Below, piece after piece: positions 42,572 to 51,373 of a stretch of DNA of 64,000 nucleotides (position 1 is its first letter; each line of letters begins with the position of its first letter). A program made the position numbers and the translations under genes. The DNA is from Bradyrhizobium sp. AUGA SZCCT0158. GTDB lineage: Bacteria > Pseudomonadota > Alphaproteobacteria > Rhizobiales > Xanthobacteraceae. The stretch covers positions 434,001 through 498,000 of the forward strand of contig NZ_JAFCME010000001.1 in assembly GCF_018130065.1 (NCBI RefSeq), given 5' to 3'. The notes beneath the pieces were generated by a model. The model did no database searches, was not told the origin of the DNA, and saw only the letters and a list, made by a program, of their open reading frames with translations.

Positions 42572-42823
42572 CTATCGTCGCCGACGGTGCTTGTGTTTCG
42601 GAGGGTCTGTTCCGGTCATTGCCCGATACCACGCGGCGTCTGACTGCGCGTGCGCTTTGGCGGCGGCAAAATCCGATTGTCTACGGTAGAACTCACTCAG
42701 GCTAAGGTAACAATCGGTGCGCGCCGGTCCGCGCGGCATCGCTTCGCAGTTCGCCTGCGCGTTCGCAACGCCAGGAACGCCCGCCAGCAAGATTGCTATG
42801 ATACGTGCAGTCCAATTTGCCAT
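42572..42823 (-). CDS. Small secreted protein of unknown function
   Basis: 83 aa. The start has a strong GGAGGAGGC site. Residues 1-23 are a signal peptide (RIIAILLAGVPGVANA). The mature 60 residues contain two Cys that could pair (NCEAMPRG and DCYLSLSEFYRRQ), and the end is very basic (KHKHRRRR). Related short periplasmic proteins occur in Bradyrhizobium, but I know no function. It lies alone between two direct repeat copies. Confidence 0.65.
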   Translation of the reverse strand: MANWTARIIAILLAGVPGVANAQANCEAMPRGPARTDCYLSLSEFYRRQSDFAAAKAHAQSDAAWYRAMTGTDPPKHKHRRRR

Positions 42824-42885
42824 GCCTCCTCCAAGCGCTTAGCCGCGTGTGAAGGTTCTGTGTCCGCTTTATCTTTACAGCCCGT

Positions 42886-42961
42886 ACAGGGCGGATTTAA
42901 GCCGAAGGCGCAACCGCCGACCAGCAAAAGCGGCGGATTGCGCTACGCTAATCCGCCCTAC
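42886..42961. repeat. Direct repeat copy 2, reaching into the 3' end of glnE
   Basis: Like 42453-42536. Its last bases include the glnE stop codon (TAG read at 42960-42958 on the minus strand), so the end of the GlnE reading frame is formed by repeat sequence. Confidence 0.6.
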
Positions 42962-45921
42962 AAACCGCCACCTACCAACGCCAGAAACACCCGCCTCACC
43001 TCGGCCTCCGTCTCCCTTACCCTCGCCTGCAGCGTCGAGAAATCCGGGGTGTCGCCGGCGCGCGCCATCACGCGCTGCAGGTTTTCACCTGCGGTTTCCG
43101 GGTTGAACTTGCCGTTCACGCACAAACGCAAAATCTGGGTCAGGTCGTGATAGAGCCGCGTCGCGGAGCGCAGCACTTCGGCTTCGGCTTGCGGCAGCAC
43201 GCCTGAGCGCGCTGCGTTGTCGAGCACCTGCAGCGTCGAGACGCTGAGGATTTCGGGCTTCTCGGCCGCATAAGCCAGCTGCAGATATTGCGCGATGAAG
43301 TCGATATCGACGAGACCGCCCGCGGCCAGTTTCAGGTCCCAGATGTCGTCCTCGCCCTTTTCCAGCGCGATCGCGCGCCGCATGTCGGCGACGTCGCCGG
43401 CGGTGCTGGCGGGATCGCGCGGCCGGACCAAGACGCCGCGGATGATGTCCTCGATCTTCTTGCGGAACGCGGGCGATGCCGAGATCACCCTCGCGCGTGT
43501 CAGCGCCATGTGCTCCCAGGTCCAGGCTTCGCGTTCCTGATAGTCGGCGAATGAATCGATCCGCGACGCCACCGGGCCGGCGCGGCCCGAGGGGCGCAGC
43601 CGCATGTCGACGTCATAGAGCACGCCGTAATTGGTCCGCGTCGTGAACGCCGAGATCAGGCGCTGGGTCAGCCGCGCAAAATACTGCGCGCCGTGCAGCG
43701 ACCGTTCGCCGTCGGAATCCGGATGCTCCTCGTCGAAATCATAGAGCAGGATCAGATCGAGATCGGAGGACGCCGTCATCTCGCGGCTGCCGAGCCGGCC
43801 CATCGCGAGGATCGCGGTCTCCTGCCCTTTGATCCTGCCATATTGGGTCGCGAACTGGTCGGTGACGAGGCCATGCACGGTGTGCACGATGCCTTCGGCC
43901 ACATCAGCAAAGGCGACGCTGGCCTGCTGCGCCGACACGGTACCTGAAAGAATGCGCGTGCCGATCAGGAACAGGCTTTCCTGGCCGAACAACCTGAGAC
44001 GGTCGAGGAAGTCCTCGTAGGAATCCGCGTCCTTCAATGTCGTCGCGAGGCGTGCGGACAATTCCTTCTGGTCCGGCATCGCGCCGAAGAAGCGCGGGTC
44101 GATCAGCCCGTCCATGATCTGCGGCTGGCGCGCCAGCATGTCGCCGAGCCGCGGCGCCGCGCCGAGGATCAGCGCCACCAGTGCAACGAGATCGCGATTC
44201 TGGCTCAAGAGCGAGATCAACCGCCCGCCGCGCTGCAAGGCGCCCAGGAAGCGGTCGAATGCCGCCACGGCATCGTCGGGGTCCTCGGCATGCGCGAGGC
44301 CGTCGATCAGGCCGGGGATGAATTCGATGAACGCGCTCTTGGTGGCCTCGTTACGCAGCCCGCGATAATCGCCGGCTATCCATTGCTGCAGCGTGCCGGC
44401 GACCATGACCGGCTTCTTGAAACCGAGCGAGCCGAGATGGTCGAGCAGCCGCTTGTCTTCTGGACCCGCGCCGTAATTGACGTCGGGCAGTTTCACGGTG
44501 CCGGTCGGGTCGCCCTCGAACAGCTTGCTGTAGTGCCCCTGCACGATGTTGAGGTGCCCTAGCAGATCTTTCGCGAAGGCGGCGCGGCTTTCATAGCCGA
44601 AGAAGTTTGCAAAACGCGCCACGGCATCGGGATCGTCCGGCAGCGCATGGGTCTGCTCGTCGGATATCATCTGCAAGCGGTGTTCGACGCGGCGCAGATA
44701 TTCGTAGGCGATGGTAAGTTCTTCCAGCGCCTGGAACGTGATCCAGTTGCTGGTCGCCAGCACCTGCAACGCCTGCAGCGTCGGCCGCACCCGCAAATGC
44801 GGATGCCGGCCACCGGCAATCAATTGCTGGGTCTGGGCGAAAAATTCGATCTCGCGGATGCCGCCGCGGCCGACCTTGACGTTATGGCCCTCGACCGAGA
44901 TCTCGCTCTGACCGCGATAGGTCTGCATCTGCCGTTTCATGTCGTGGACGTCGGCAAGCGCGGCGAAGTCGAGATGCTTGCGCCAGACAAACGGGGCCAG
45001 TTCGGCAATCAGCGCCTCGCCGGCCTTGGGATCGCCGGCGCAGGGCCGCGCCTTGATCATCGCGGCGCGTTCCCAGGTGCGCCCTTCCCGCTCGTAATAA
45101 TGCAGCGCCGCGTCGGTCGACATCGCGACCTGCGTCGAGGCGGGATCGGGCCGCAGCCGCAGATCGACGCGGAACACATAGCCGTCGCCGCTGCGCTGCT
45201 GCAGAATTCGTGCGAGCGCCTGCGTGACGCGCACGAAGAACGGCGCCGGTTCGATGTCGCCGACGAGCGAGGTCGCTGCCGGATCGAAGAACACGATCAG
45301 GTCGATGTCGCTGGAATAGTTCAATTCGCCTGCGCCCATCTTGCCCATCGCCAGCACGATCAGGCCGCAGCCTTCCTCGGGCTTGTCAGGGTTGGCCGCA
45401 TTCATCCGGCCGCGCACGACTTCCTGGCGGAGCAGGAACCGCAACGCCGCCTGCACTGAAGCGACCGCGAGATCGGTCAGCGCAGCCGTCACCCGCATCA
45501 CCGGCCAGACCCCGCCGATGTCGCACAGCGCGGTCATCAGTGCGGCTTCCGCCTTCATGCGGCGCAGCAGATGCATCACGTCGGCTTCGCTGGCCGCATT
45601 GAATACGTCGTCGGTGGTTTTCGCGATCAGCGAGGTAAGGTGCGACTCCGGGTCGCACGCCAAGAGGCGGATCAGCCGCGCGGCGTCGGCGCGGATCAGG
45701 TCGAACAGATAGGGCGAGAATTCCGCAGTCCCGAGCAGGATGCGCCGGGCGAACGGCTGCGTCAGCACGGCCTCGAGCGCAGCCGACTGCGCCGGCTCCA
45801 GTTCGGAGAGCCAGGCTGAAACGATCTGTTCGGCATTGCTGGAAGCGGAGACATGCGGCCCGTCCACGAAGCGTGCGGCGAGGCCCTGTCCTTCCGCGTT
45901 GCCCGGCGCGGATGAGTTCAT
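42958..45921 (-). CDS. glnE: Bifunctional glutamine synthetase adenylyltransferase/adenylyl-removing enzyme
   Basis: 987 aa, the normal size. Two nucleotidyltransferase domains are visible: the N-terminal adenylyl-removase half with GELNYSSDIDLIVFFD (about residue 200), and the C-terminal adenylyltransferase half with SSDLDLILLYDFDEEHPDSD (about 715), each having the D-x-D metal pair and followed by helical GlnD_UR-type domains. GlnE attaches or removes AMP on glutamine synthetase under control of PII and glutamine, setting nitrogen assimilation. The ATG at 45921 overlaps the stop of the upstream kinase gene by 4 bp, so translation is probably coupled, which links nitrogen control to the degP/two-component transcript. 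Confidence 0.96.
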   Translation of the reverse strand: MNSSAPGNAEGQGLAARFVDGPHVSASSNAEQIVSAWLSELEPAQSAALEAVLTQPFARRILLGTAEFSPYLFDLIRADAARLIRLLACDPESHLTSLIAKTTDDVFNAASEADVMHLLRRMKAEAALMTALCDIGGVWPVMRVTAALTDLAVASVQAALRFLLRQEVVRGRMNAANPDKPEEGCGLIVLAMGKMGAGELNYSSDIDLIVFFDPAATSLVGDIEPAPFFVRVTQALARILQQRSGDGYVFRVDLRLRPDPASTQVAMSTDAALHYYEREGRTWERAAMIKARPCAGDPKAGEALIAELAPFVWRKHLDFAALADVHDMKRQMQTYRGQSEISVEGHNVKVGRGGIREIEFFAQTQQLIAGGRHPHLRVRPTLQALQVLATSNWITFQALEELTIAYEYLRRVEHRLQMISDEQTHALPDDPDAVARFANFFGYESRAAFAKDLLGHLNIVQGHYSKLFEGDPTGTVKLPDVNYGAGPEDKRLLDHLGSLGFKKPVMVAGTLQQWIAGDYRGLRNEATKSAFIEFIPGLIDGLAHAEDPDDAVAAFDRFLGALQRGGRLISLLSQNRDLVALVALILGAAPRLGDMLARQPQIMDGLIDPRFFGAMPDQKELSARLATTLKDADSYEDFLDRLRLFGQESLFLIGTRILSGTVSAQQASVAFADVAEGIVHTVHGLVTDQFATQYGRIKGQETAILAMGRLGSREMTASSDLDLILLYDFDEEHPDSDGERSLHGAQYFARLTQRLISAFTTRTNYGVLYDVDMRLRPSGRAGPVASRIDSFADYQEREAWTWEHMALTRARVISASPAFRKKIEDIIRGVLVRPRDPASTAGDVADMRRAIALEKGEDDIWDLKLAAGGLVDIDFIAQYLQLAYAAEKPEILSVSTLQVLDNAARSGVLPQAEAEVLRSATRLYHDLTQILRLCVNGKFNPETAGENLQRVMARAGDTPDFSTLQARVRETEAEVRRVFLALVGGGL

Positions 45922-47384
45922 GCCACCTTCTGTGGCACATCCGGCGTTTGAGCCGCAAGCCTGTCACCGGAGGCCGCGCGCGACGGAATGGCCAGCGTCG
46001 CGACCAGGCCCGGATGCGCATCGCCGAGCCGCAGTTCGCCGCCATGCAGGGTTGCCACCGCTGAGGCCAGGCTGAGGCCAAGGCCGGAACCGGGCAGCGT
46101 CCGGCTGGCTTCCAGCCGCACGAAGCGCTCCACCGCATGCTTGCGGTCGCCCTCGGGAATGCCGGGGCCGTGATCGGTAACGCTGAGCAGCACGGAATCG
46201 CCCTCGCGCCGCGCCTCGATCAGGATTTCTTTGGAACGTGCCGCCACGGCGGCGTCCAGCGGCTGCACCGCAGGGTCCGGCTTGCCGTATTTGATCGCGT
46301 TCTCGACGAGATTGGCCAGCGCCTGGCTGATCAGCTCGCGGTTGCCGTGCAGGGCTGAGGGTGCCGCCTTGACGCGCAGGGTCAGGCCGTCGTCCTCGGC
46401 CAAGGGCTCATAGAGTTCGTGGATGCCTTTGGCGACGTCGGCGGCGTCGAAATCGTCCATGTTGCCGCGCGCCTGCCCGGACTCGGCGCGTGCGATCATC
46501 AACAGCGCATTGAAGGTGCGGATCAGGCCGTCGGATTCCTCGATGGTGCGTTCCAGCGCGGCGCGGTATTCGGCCTCGCTGCCGGAGCTCGCCAACGCCT
46601 CCTCGGCGCGGTTGCGAAGCCGCGTCAGCGGCGTCTTCAGGTCATGAGCGATGTTGTCGGAGACTTCCTTCAGGCCCATCATCAGGGCCTCGATCCGCTC
46701 CAGCATGGCGTTGAGGTTTTCCGCCAGACGATCGAGTTCGTCGCCGCTGCGCCCGACCGGCAGCCGGCCGGAAAGATCGCCGGCCATGATGCGCCGGGTG
46801 GTGCCGGTCATGGCGTCGATGCGGCGCAACACCCGCCGCGCCACGAAGATGCCGCCGCCGAGGCCGAGCACGATGACGACCAGCAGCGACCATTGCGCGG
46901 CCTTGGCGACGATGCCGAACAGCCGCCTTCGCTCATCGAGATCGCGGCCGACCAGCAGCCGAAAACCGTTGTTGAGTTGGGTGACGCGAACCAGCGCGCG
47001 ATGGTGGGCGGTGTCCTGCTCGTCGAGCCGGCGGTACGCCGTCTCGGACCAGCCTGAGGAAGCCATCACGCCCGGAGAGAGCGATTCGACATTGCCGCCG
47101 AACGCCGTTCCCGCCGGCGTGGTGACGAGATAGAGGTTGGCGCCGGGCCGCAGCGTGCGGCGACCGAGCGTAAGGGCAAGGCCCTGCAGACCGCGGCGTT
47201 CGTAGATGGTCTCGATCTCGGCGATCTCGGCATTGACGGTCGCGGTGATCTGCTCGTTGATCATCCGCCGCGTATTCCAGGCGAAGTAACCCAGCAACGA
47301 GGCGGCAAACAGCGCAAACAGAAACAGATAGACCAGCGTCAGGCGAAACGCCGTGGTGCGGATCAGTTTACCGAATGCCGTCAC
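45918..47384 (-). CDS. Sensor histidine kinase (HAMP, HisKA, HATPase)
   Basis: 488 aa. TM1 is about residues 15-35 and TM2 about 165-183, around a small periplasmic domain. A HAMP linker follows (RRIMAGDLSGRLPVGRSGDE). The phosphoacceptor is His247 in SDNIAHDLKTPLTRLRNRAE. The ATPase core shows LANLVENAIKY, DHGPGIPEGDR and GSGLGLSLASAV. It overlaps the response-regulator gene by 17 bp and glnE by 4 bp. It is the partner of the OmpR-type regulator. With the DegP-type protease upstream, envelope stress is a plausible signal. Confidence 0.92.
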   Translation of the reverse strand: MTAFGKLIRTTAFRLTLVYLFLFALFAASLLGYFAWNTRRMINEQITATVNAEIAEIETIYERRGLQGLALTLGRRTLRPGANLYLVTTPAGTAFGGNVESLSPGVMASSGWSETAYRRLDEQDTAHHRALVRVTQLNNGFRLLVGRDLDERRRLFGIVAKAAQWSLLVVIVLGLGGGIFVARRVLRRIDAMTGTTRRIMAGDLSGRLPVGRSGDELDRLAENLNAMLERIEALMMGLKEVSDNIAHDLKTPLTRLRNRAEEALASSGSEAEYRAALERTIEESDGLIRTFNALLMIARAESGQARGNMDDFDAADVAKGIHELYEPLAEDDGLTLRVKAAPSALHGNRELISQALANLVENAIKYGKPDPAVQPLDAAVAARSKEILIEARREGDSVLLSVTDHGPGIPEGDRKHAVERFVRLEASRTLPGSGLGLSLASAVATLHGGELRLGDAHPGLVATLAIPSRAASGDRLAAQTPDVPQKVA

Positions 47385-48087
47385 GGATCATGTATCCGGC
47401 GCCGCGGATCGTATGCAGCAAGGGCCGCTCAAAACCCTTGTCGATCTTGGAGCGCAGCCGCGAGATATGCACGTCGATCACGTTGGTCTGCGGATCGAAA
47501 TGATAATCCCAGACGTTTTCCAGGAGCATGGTGCGCGTCACCACCTGCCCCGCATGTTTCATCAGATATTCGAGCAGGCGAAACTCGCGCGGCTGCAAGG
47601 TCAGTTCGTCCTTGCCGCGGGCGACGCGGTGCGACAGGCGGTCGAGTTCGAGATCGCCGACCTTGTAGGTGGTCTCTTCCGCTGGACCGCCATGGCGGCG
47701 CGACAGCACTTCGACACGCGCCAGCAGCTCGGCGAATGAATAGGGCTTTGGCAGATAATCGTCGCCGCCGGCGCGCAGGCCCTTGATGCGGTCATCGACC
47801 TGGCCGAGCGCAGAGAGGATCAGGACCGGCGTGCGGTTGCCCTTTTCGCGCAAGCTGCCGATCAACGACAGGCCGTCGCGCTTCGGCAGCATGCGGTCGA
47901 CCACCAGCACGTCGTAATCGCCGCTGTCGGCGAGCGACAGCCCCTCCTCGCCGTCACTGGCGAGATCGGCGATATATCCGACTTCACGGAACGCCTTCAC
48001 CAGATAGTCGGCGGACTCGCGGTCGTCTTCGATGATCAACAGGCGCATTTGGGAGGCGGTTGCGGTCTGAGAAGCGGTTGTGCTCAC
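47368..48087 (-). CDS. OmpR/PhoB-family response regulator
   Basis: 239 aa from GTG 48087 (AAGG 8 bp upstream; ATG 48048, beginning MRLLIIEDD, lacks a ribosome site). The receiver has the acidic IIEDD pair, phosphorylation site Asp64 (VLVVDRMLPKRDG) and the conserved Lys in YLPKPYSF. The C-terminal winged helix reads LTLQPREFRLLEYLMKHAGQ and NVIDVHISRLRSKIDKG. It is activated by the downstream kinase, and its genes follow the degP-like gene at 253 bp. Confidence 0.93.
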   Translation of the reverse strand: MSTTASQTATASQMRLLIIEDDRESADYLVKAFREVGYIADLASDGEEGLSLADSGDYDVLVVDRMLPKRDGLSLIGSLREKGNRTPVLILSALGQVDDRIKGLRAGGDDYLPKPYSFAELLARVEVLSRRHGGPAEETTYKVGDLELDRLSHRVARGKDELTLQPREFRLLEYLMKHAGQVVTRTMLLENVWDYHFDPQTNVIDVHISRLRSKIDKGFERPLLHTIRGAGYMIRDGIR

Positions 48088-48339
48088 GTTGTGGGCCTTT
48101 TCTCACCATGGCGCGTGGCGCATGCCGATGCAAGGCAACGGGGAACCCGCGCAATTATTTGTGTTTGAAAGTCAAAAAAGCGGGCGGCGAGGCTGGGGGA
48201 CCCCGCCGCCCTTTTCCCTTCCGACAGAGGGGGGCGTATTCCATCGAAAGGTAGCTGGAGGGAGCGAGTTTTGCACCCGCTCCCCGGAAGGAGCCGTCGG
48301 CGGGGGCGACTGTTGCCGGCGAAACCCTCCATCTCGTAT

Positions 48340-49944
48340 TTAACCCTTCGCTACGGGCACTGCCACGAACCGCGACGAACCGCCGCTCTTCACGCGCATG
48401 AGAACGCTGCTCTTGTTGTCGGTGCGCGCGGCGTTGATCGCATCACGCACTTCGCCAGCGGTAGCGACGCTCTTGCCGGCCACTTCGAGGATCACATCGC
48501 CTTCCTTGAAGCCGCGCTCGGCCGCCGCACTCTTCGGGTCGACCTCGGTGACCACGACGCCTTCCTTGCCGGCGCCCGCCACGCTGTTGGCGGGGGCAAC
48601 CGTCATGCCGAGCTTCGGCACGTCAGTTCCCTTGTTCGGCTTGGCCTTGTCGCCATCGTCGATGCTGGCCTTGGCCTCAACGGTGTTCGGCAACTGGCCG
48701 AGCGTGAGGTTGACGACCTTGTCCTGGCCCTTATGCAGCACGTTGAGCTTAACCGCGGCACCCGGCGCCAATCCGCCGATGGTGCGGGCGAGTTCGCGCG
48801 CATCCTTGACCGTCTCGCCGTTGACCGCGGTGATGACGTCGCCGGATTCGATGCCGGCCTTGGCCGCCGGACCGTTGGCCTGCGGTTCCGCCACCAGCGC
48901 GCCTTCCGCCTTTTTCAGGCCGAGGCTGTCGGCGATATCAGCGGTCACCGGCTGGATCTGGACGCCGATCCAGCCGCGCGCGACGGAGCCCTTGTCCTTG
49001 AGCTGGGCGACCACGCTTTTTACCGTGGAGGCGGGAATCGAGAACGCGATGCCGACGCTGCCGCCGGACGGCGAATAGATCGCGGTGTTGACGCCCATTA
49101 CCTCGCCGGCGGTATCGAATGCCGGTCCACCCGAGTTGCCCTTGTTCACGGGCGCGTCGATCTGGATGAAATCGTCATACGGACCGTTGCCGATGTCGCG
49201 GCCGGAAGCCGAGACGATGCCGGCGGTCACGGTGCCGCCGAGGCCGAACGGATTACCGACCGCGAGCACCCAATCGCCGATCCGCGGCTTGGAGTCGGAC
49301 AGTTTAGCGAACGGGAAGTCGGTGCGGCCGGCGACCTTGATCAGCGCGAGGTCGGTGCGCGGATCGGTGCCGATCACCTTGGCGGTGTAGCTCTTGCCGT
49401 CGTCCATCGTGACTTCGACCTTGTCGGCGCCGTCGACGACGTGATTGTTGGTCACGGCATAACCGTCAGGCGAGATGAAGAAGCCGGAGCCCTGGCCGGT
49501 CACCGGGCCACGGCCGCCACGCGGGTTACCACGCAGGCCGGGCGGCAAACCATCCGGTCCACCGAAGCGGCGGAAGAAGCGCTCCATCGGCGAGCCCGGC
49601 TGGAACGGCGTGTCGTCGTCCCGGTTGGCGCTGTCGTCCTTGTCCTTGCTGGCAACCTTCTCGGCGATGTTGATCTTGACCGAAATCACCGACGGCTTCA
49701 CGCGCTCGACGATGTCGGCAAAGCCGATCGGCCGCTCAACCTTGCGGACTTCATTGTTCACCTGCGCGTGCGCCGCGCTGGTGAACACATCGACCGGGCC
49801 CGACGAAGGGCTGAAACCATAAACCGCGGCGCCGAGACCGGCGACGACAGACGCCATCAGCGCGAATTTGCGCGCCGAGAACAGGGAGCGGCGCGGAGCG
49901 CCGTAGGACGGAAGCGAGGAAAGATCGACGGGACGTTCAGTCAT
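48340..49944 (-). CDS. DegP/HtrA-family periplasmic serine protease
   Basis: 534 aa. A membrane anchor or uncleaved signal at about residues 25-45 is followed by a Gly/Arg/Pro-rich stretch. The trypsin-like domain has catalytic His168 (VTNNHVVDGA), Asp198 (RTDLALIKV) and Ser271 (VNKGNSGGPAFD). Two PDZ domains follow (about 345-430: GVQIQPVTADIADSLGLKKA; about 440-525). Quality-control protease and chaperone of the periplasm. It is first in the degP-response regulator-kinase-glnE row, which points to envelope-stress regulation; the promoter should lie in the 308-bp gap upstream. Confidence 0.94.
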   Translation of the reverse strand: MTERPVDLSSLPSYGAPRRSLFSARKFALMASVVAGLGAAVYGFSPSSGPVDVFTSAAHAQVNNEVRKVERPIGFADIVERVKPSVISVKINIAEKVASKDKDDSANRDDDTPFQPGSPMERFFRRFGGPDGLPPGLRGNPRGGRGPVTGQGSGFFISPDGYAVTNNHVVDGADKVEVTMDDGKSYTAKVIGTDPRTDLALIKVAGRTDFPFAKLSDSKPRIGDWVLAVGNPFGLGGTVTAGIVSASGRDIGNGPYDDFIQIDAPVNKGNSGGPAFDTAGEVMGVNTAIYSPSGGSVGIAFSIPASTVKSVVAQLKDKGSVARGWIGVQIQPVTADIADSLGLKKAEGALVAEPQANGPAAKAGIESGDVITAVNGETVKDARELARTIGGLAPGAAVKLNVLHKGQDKVVNLTLGQLPNTVEAKASIDDGDKAKPNKGTDVPKLGMTVAPANSVAGAGKEGVVVTEVDPKSAAAERGFKEGDVILEVAGKSVATAGEVRDAINAARTDNKSSVLMRVKSGGSSRFVAVPVAKG

Positions 49945-50252
49945 TTTCAGAAATCTCCAGATCCAGAATTCGACGGTGCGGGGGCGAGCACCTGACAGGA
50001 CGGAAGATGGGGTCTGGCGCCTTACCGCGCGCTGGCGAGGGAATTAAACTTTTGTAATGGAGGCGGTTATGGCTGCGGCAGTTTAGCGCAGGCAATCCAA
50101 GGGCTTAGCGGGGCGGAATGTGGCGTTTTTGGAAGGTGACAGCCCCTGCCCGGTCCGGAAAAAACCGGACCCCGTTCCGCATCTCGGAACTCTAAGTAAA
50201 TCGCTACCTGCGCACCGCACAAATGAATGCGTTTCTCGCTCCTGCTGGGCCC
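49945..50252. other. Intergenic region before the degP-like gene
   Basis: It holds the degP promoter and, at 50152-50171, a hairpin GGTCCGG-AAAAAA-CCGGACC that may end the convergently read DUF1993 transcript, although no U-run follows it on the minus strand. No gene is supported. Confidence 0.45.
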
Positions 50253-50774
50253 TCAGGTCTTCAGCTTCAAGCGGCCCATGAAATCGCGTTTGCCGAGCGG
50301 AACGCCGTTGGTGCGCAGGATGTCGTAAGCCGTGGTGGCGTGGAAATAGAAGTTCGGCAACGAGAACGACATCAGGAAGCCTTCGGCCGTGAACGGCAAT
50401 TTGCGATCGCCGAGCGCGAAGATGACGTCGCGGCCAGCGAGCGCATTGACCGCTTCCGGCGTCAGCGCCGACAAGGCGTCGCGGGCCTGCGTCACATGCG
50501 CCTGCAAGCCGGCGAAGTTGAACGGGGTTTTGAACGACGGCGGATTGAAGAGGCCCTGCTGCACGCCCTCGATGGCGCCGCGGGAATGCTGGACCACGGA
50601 AATGATCTGGAAGCGGAACGGCAGCATGTCCGCCGCCAGCCGCGTCTCGACGATCGCTTCCGGATCGATGTTGTTCTCTTCAAAATGGCTCAGCGCGCGG
50701 TCGAGGAAGCCGCTGACCGCGCCGAGGGTTTGCAGATAGTTCGCCACGCTGGCGTCGTAGAGCGAAAGAACCAT
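50253..50774 (-). CDS. DUF1993-family protein
   Basis: 173 aa from ATG 50774 (GGGGAAA upstream; the frame extends to 50882 but the added residues are basic and lack a ribosome site). It starts MVLSLYDASVANYLQTLGAV and continues with GFLDRALSHFEENNIDPEAI, the DUF1993 pattern of a helical, DinB-like bundle. LPNFYFHATTAYDILRTNGV near the end contains the conserved His. The role of the family is unknown; it may bind metal. It is monocistronic. Confidence 0.85.
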   Translation of the reverse strand: MVLSLYDASVANYLQTLGAVSGFLDRALSHFEENNIDPEAIVETRLAADMLPFRFQIISVVQHSRGAIEGVQQGLFNPPSFKTPFNFAGLQAHVTQARDALSALTPEAVNALAGRDVIFALGDRKLPFTAEGFLMSFSLPNFYFHATTAYDILRTNGVPLGKRDFMGRLKLKT

Positions 50775-50968
50775 GTCGGTTTCCCCGGGGCGTTTTTTGT
50801 TACCCAGAGGTTTTAGCGGAAACTGCTCCGCTTGCAATCGAGGATGCCCAAGGCCGGCTTTCCGGCGAGGTTTCCGCCGCAATCAGGCGCTCCGGCAGGC
50901 GTCTTTATCGGACGTCAGCGTGTGCCGTCGATACCCATGTCATCGAGACGGGACTGAGGCTTCCCGCG

Positions 50969-51373
50969 CTATCCTGGACGGCGGGCGCGATCAAGTGCGA
51001 CCTGCAGCAAACGATCTACGCTGCTGAGCTGGTCCAGTCGCAGCAACAGCAACTTGTTCATCAAGTCCAACTGATGCTGAAGCCTCTCACGCGCCTCGCA
51101 ATCCTTGAGGCCTCCAACGACGCCCGCAAGTGTCTCCAGTCCTCGCTGCATTGTATCGATGCCCTGACGCAGCGTTTCGCACGTACGCTCGGTCCGGGCA
51201 ATTTCAGCTTTTGCTTCCTTGAAAGGGTCGGCGTCGGCCCCATTGGCATCGGCAGATGTTTCAGCAATGTTGGCTGAGTTATCCAACGGTTGAGTTGCAG
51301 ATGGCACCACCCTTGCCTTCATTTCCAAGCGGACAATATTCTGATTGTCCGCCCTCGGGGTCGAACGGGTCAT
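50969..51373 (-). CDS. Small coiled-coil protein coupled to the chemoreceptor gene
   Basis: 134 aa from ATG 51373, or 135 from GTG 51376. Its start overlaps the chemoreceptor stop codon (sequence GTGATGA), so the two are translationally coupled. Residues about 50-130 form a charged helix (AKAEIARTERTCETLRQGID; HQLDLMNKLLLLRLDQLSSV). There is no signal peptide or enzyme motif. I do not recognise the family. The coupling suggests an accessory of the receptor, such as a partner of its cytoplasmic hairpin; this is inference. Confidence 0.7.
   Translation of the reverse strand: MTRSTPRADNQNIVRLEMKARVVPSATQPLDNSANIAETSADANGADADPFKEAKAEIARTERTCETLRQGIDTMQRGLETLAGVVGGLKDCEARERLQHQLDLMNKLLLLRLDQLSSVDRLLQVALDRARRPG

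Noticed and set aside
48271..49995. 574-codon plus-strand reading frame opposite the degP-like gene
   Set aside because: Antisense shadow; lacks motifs and a credible ribosome site.
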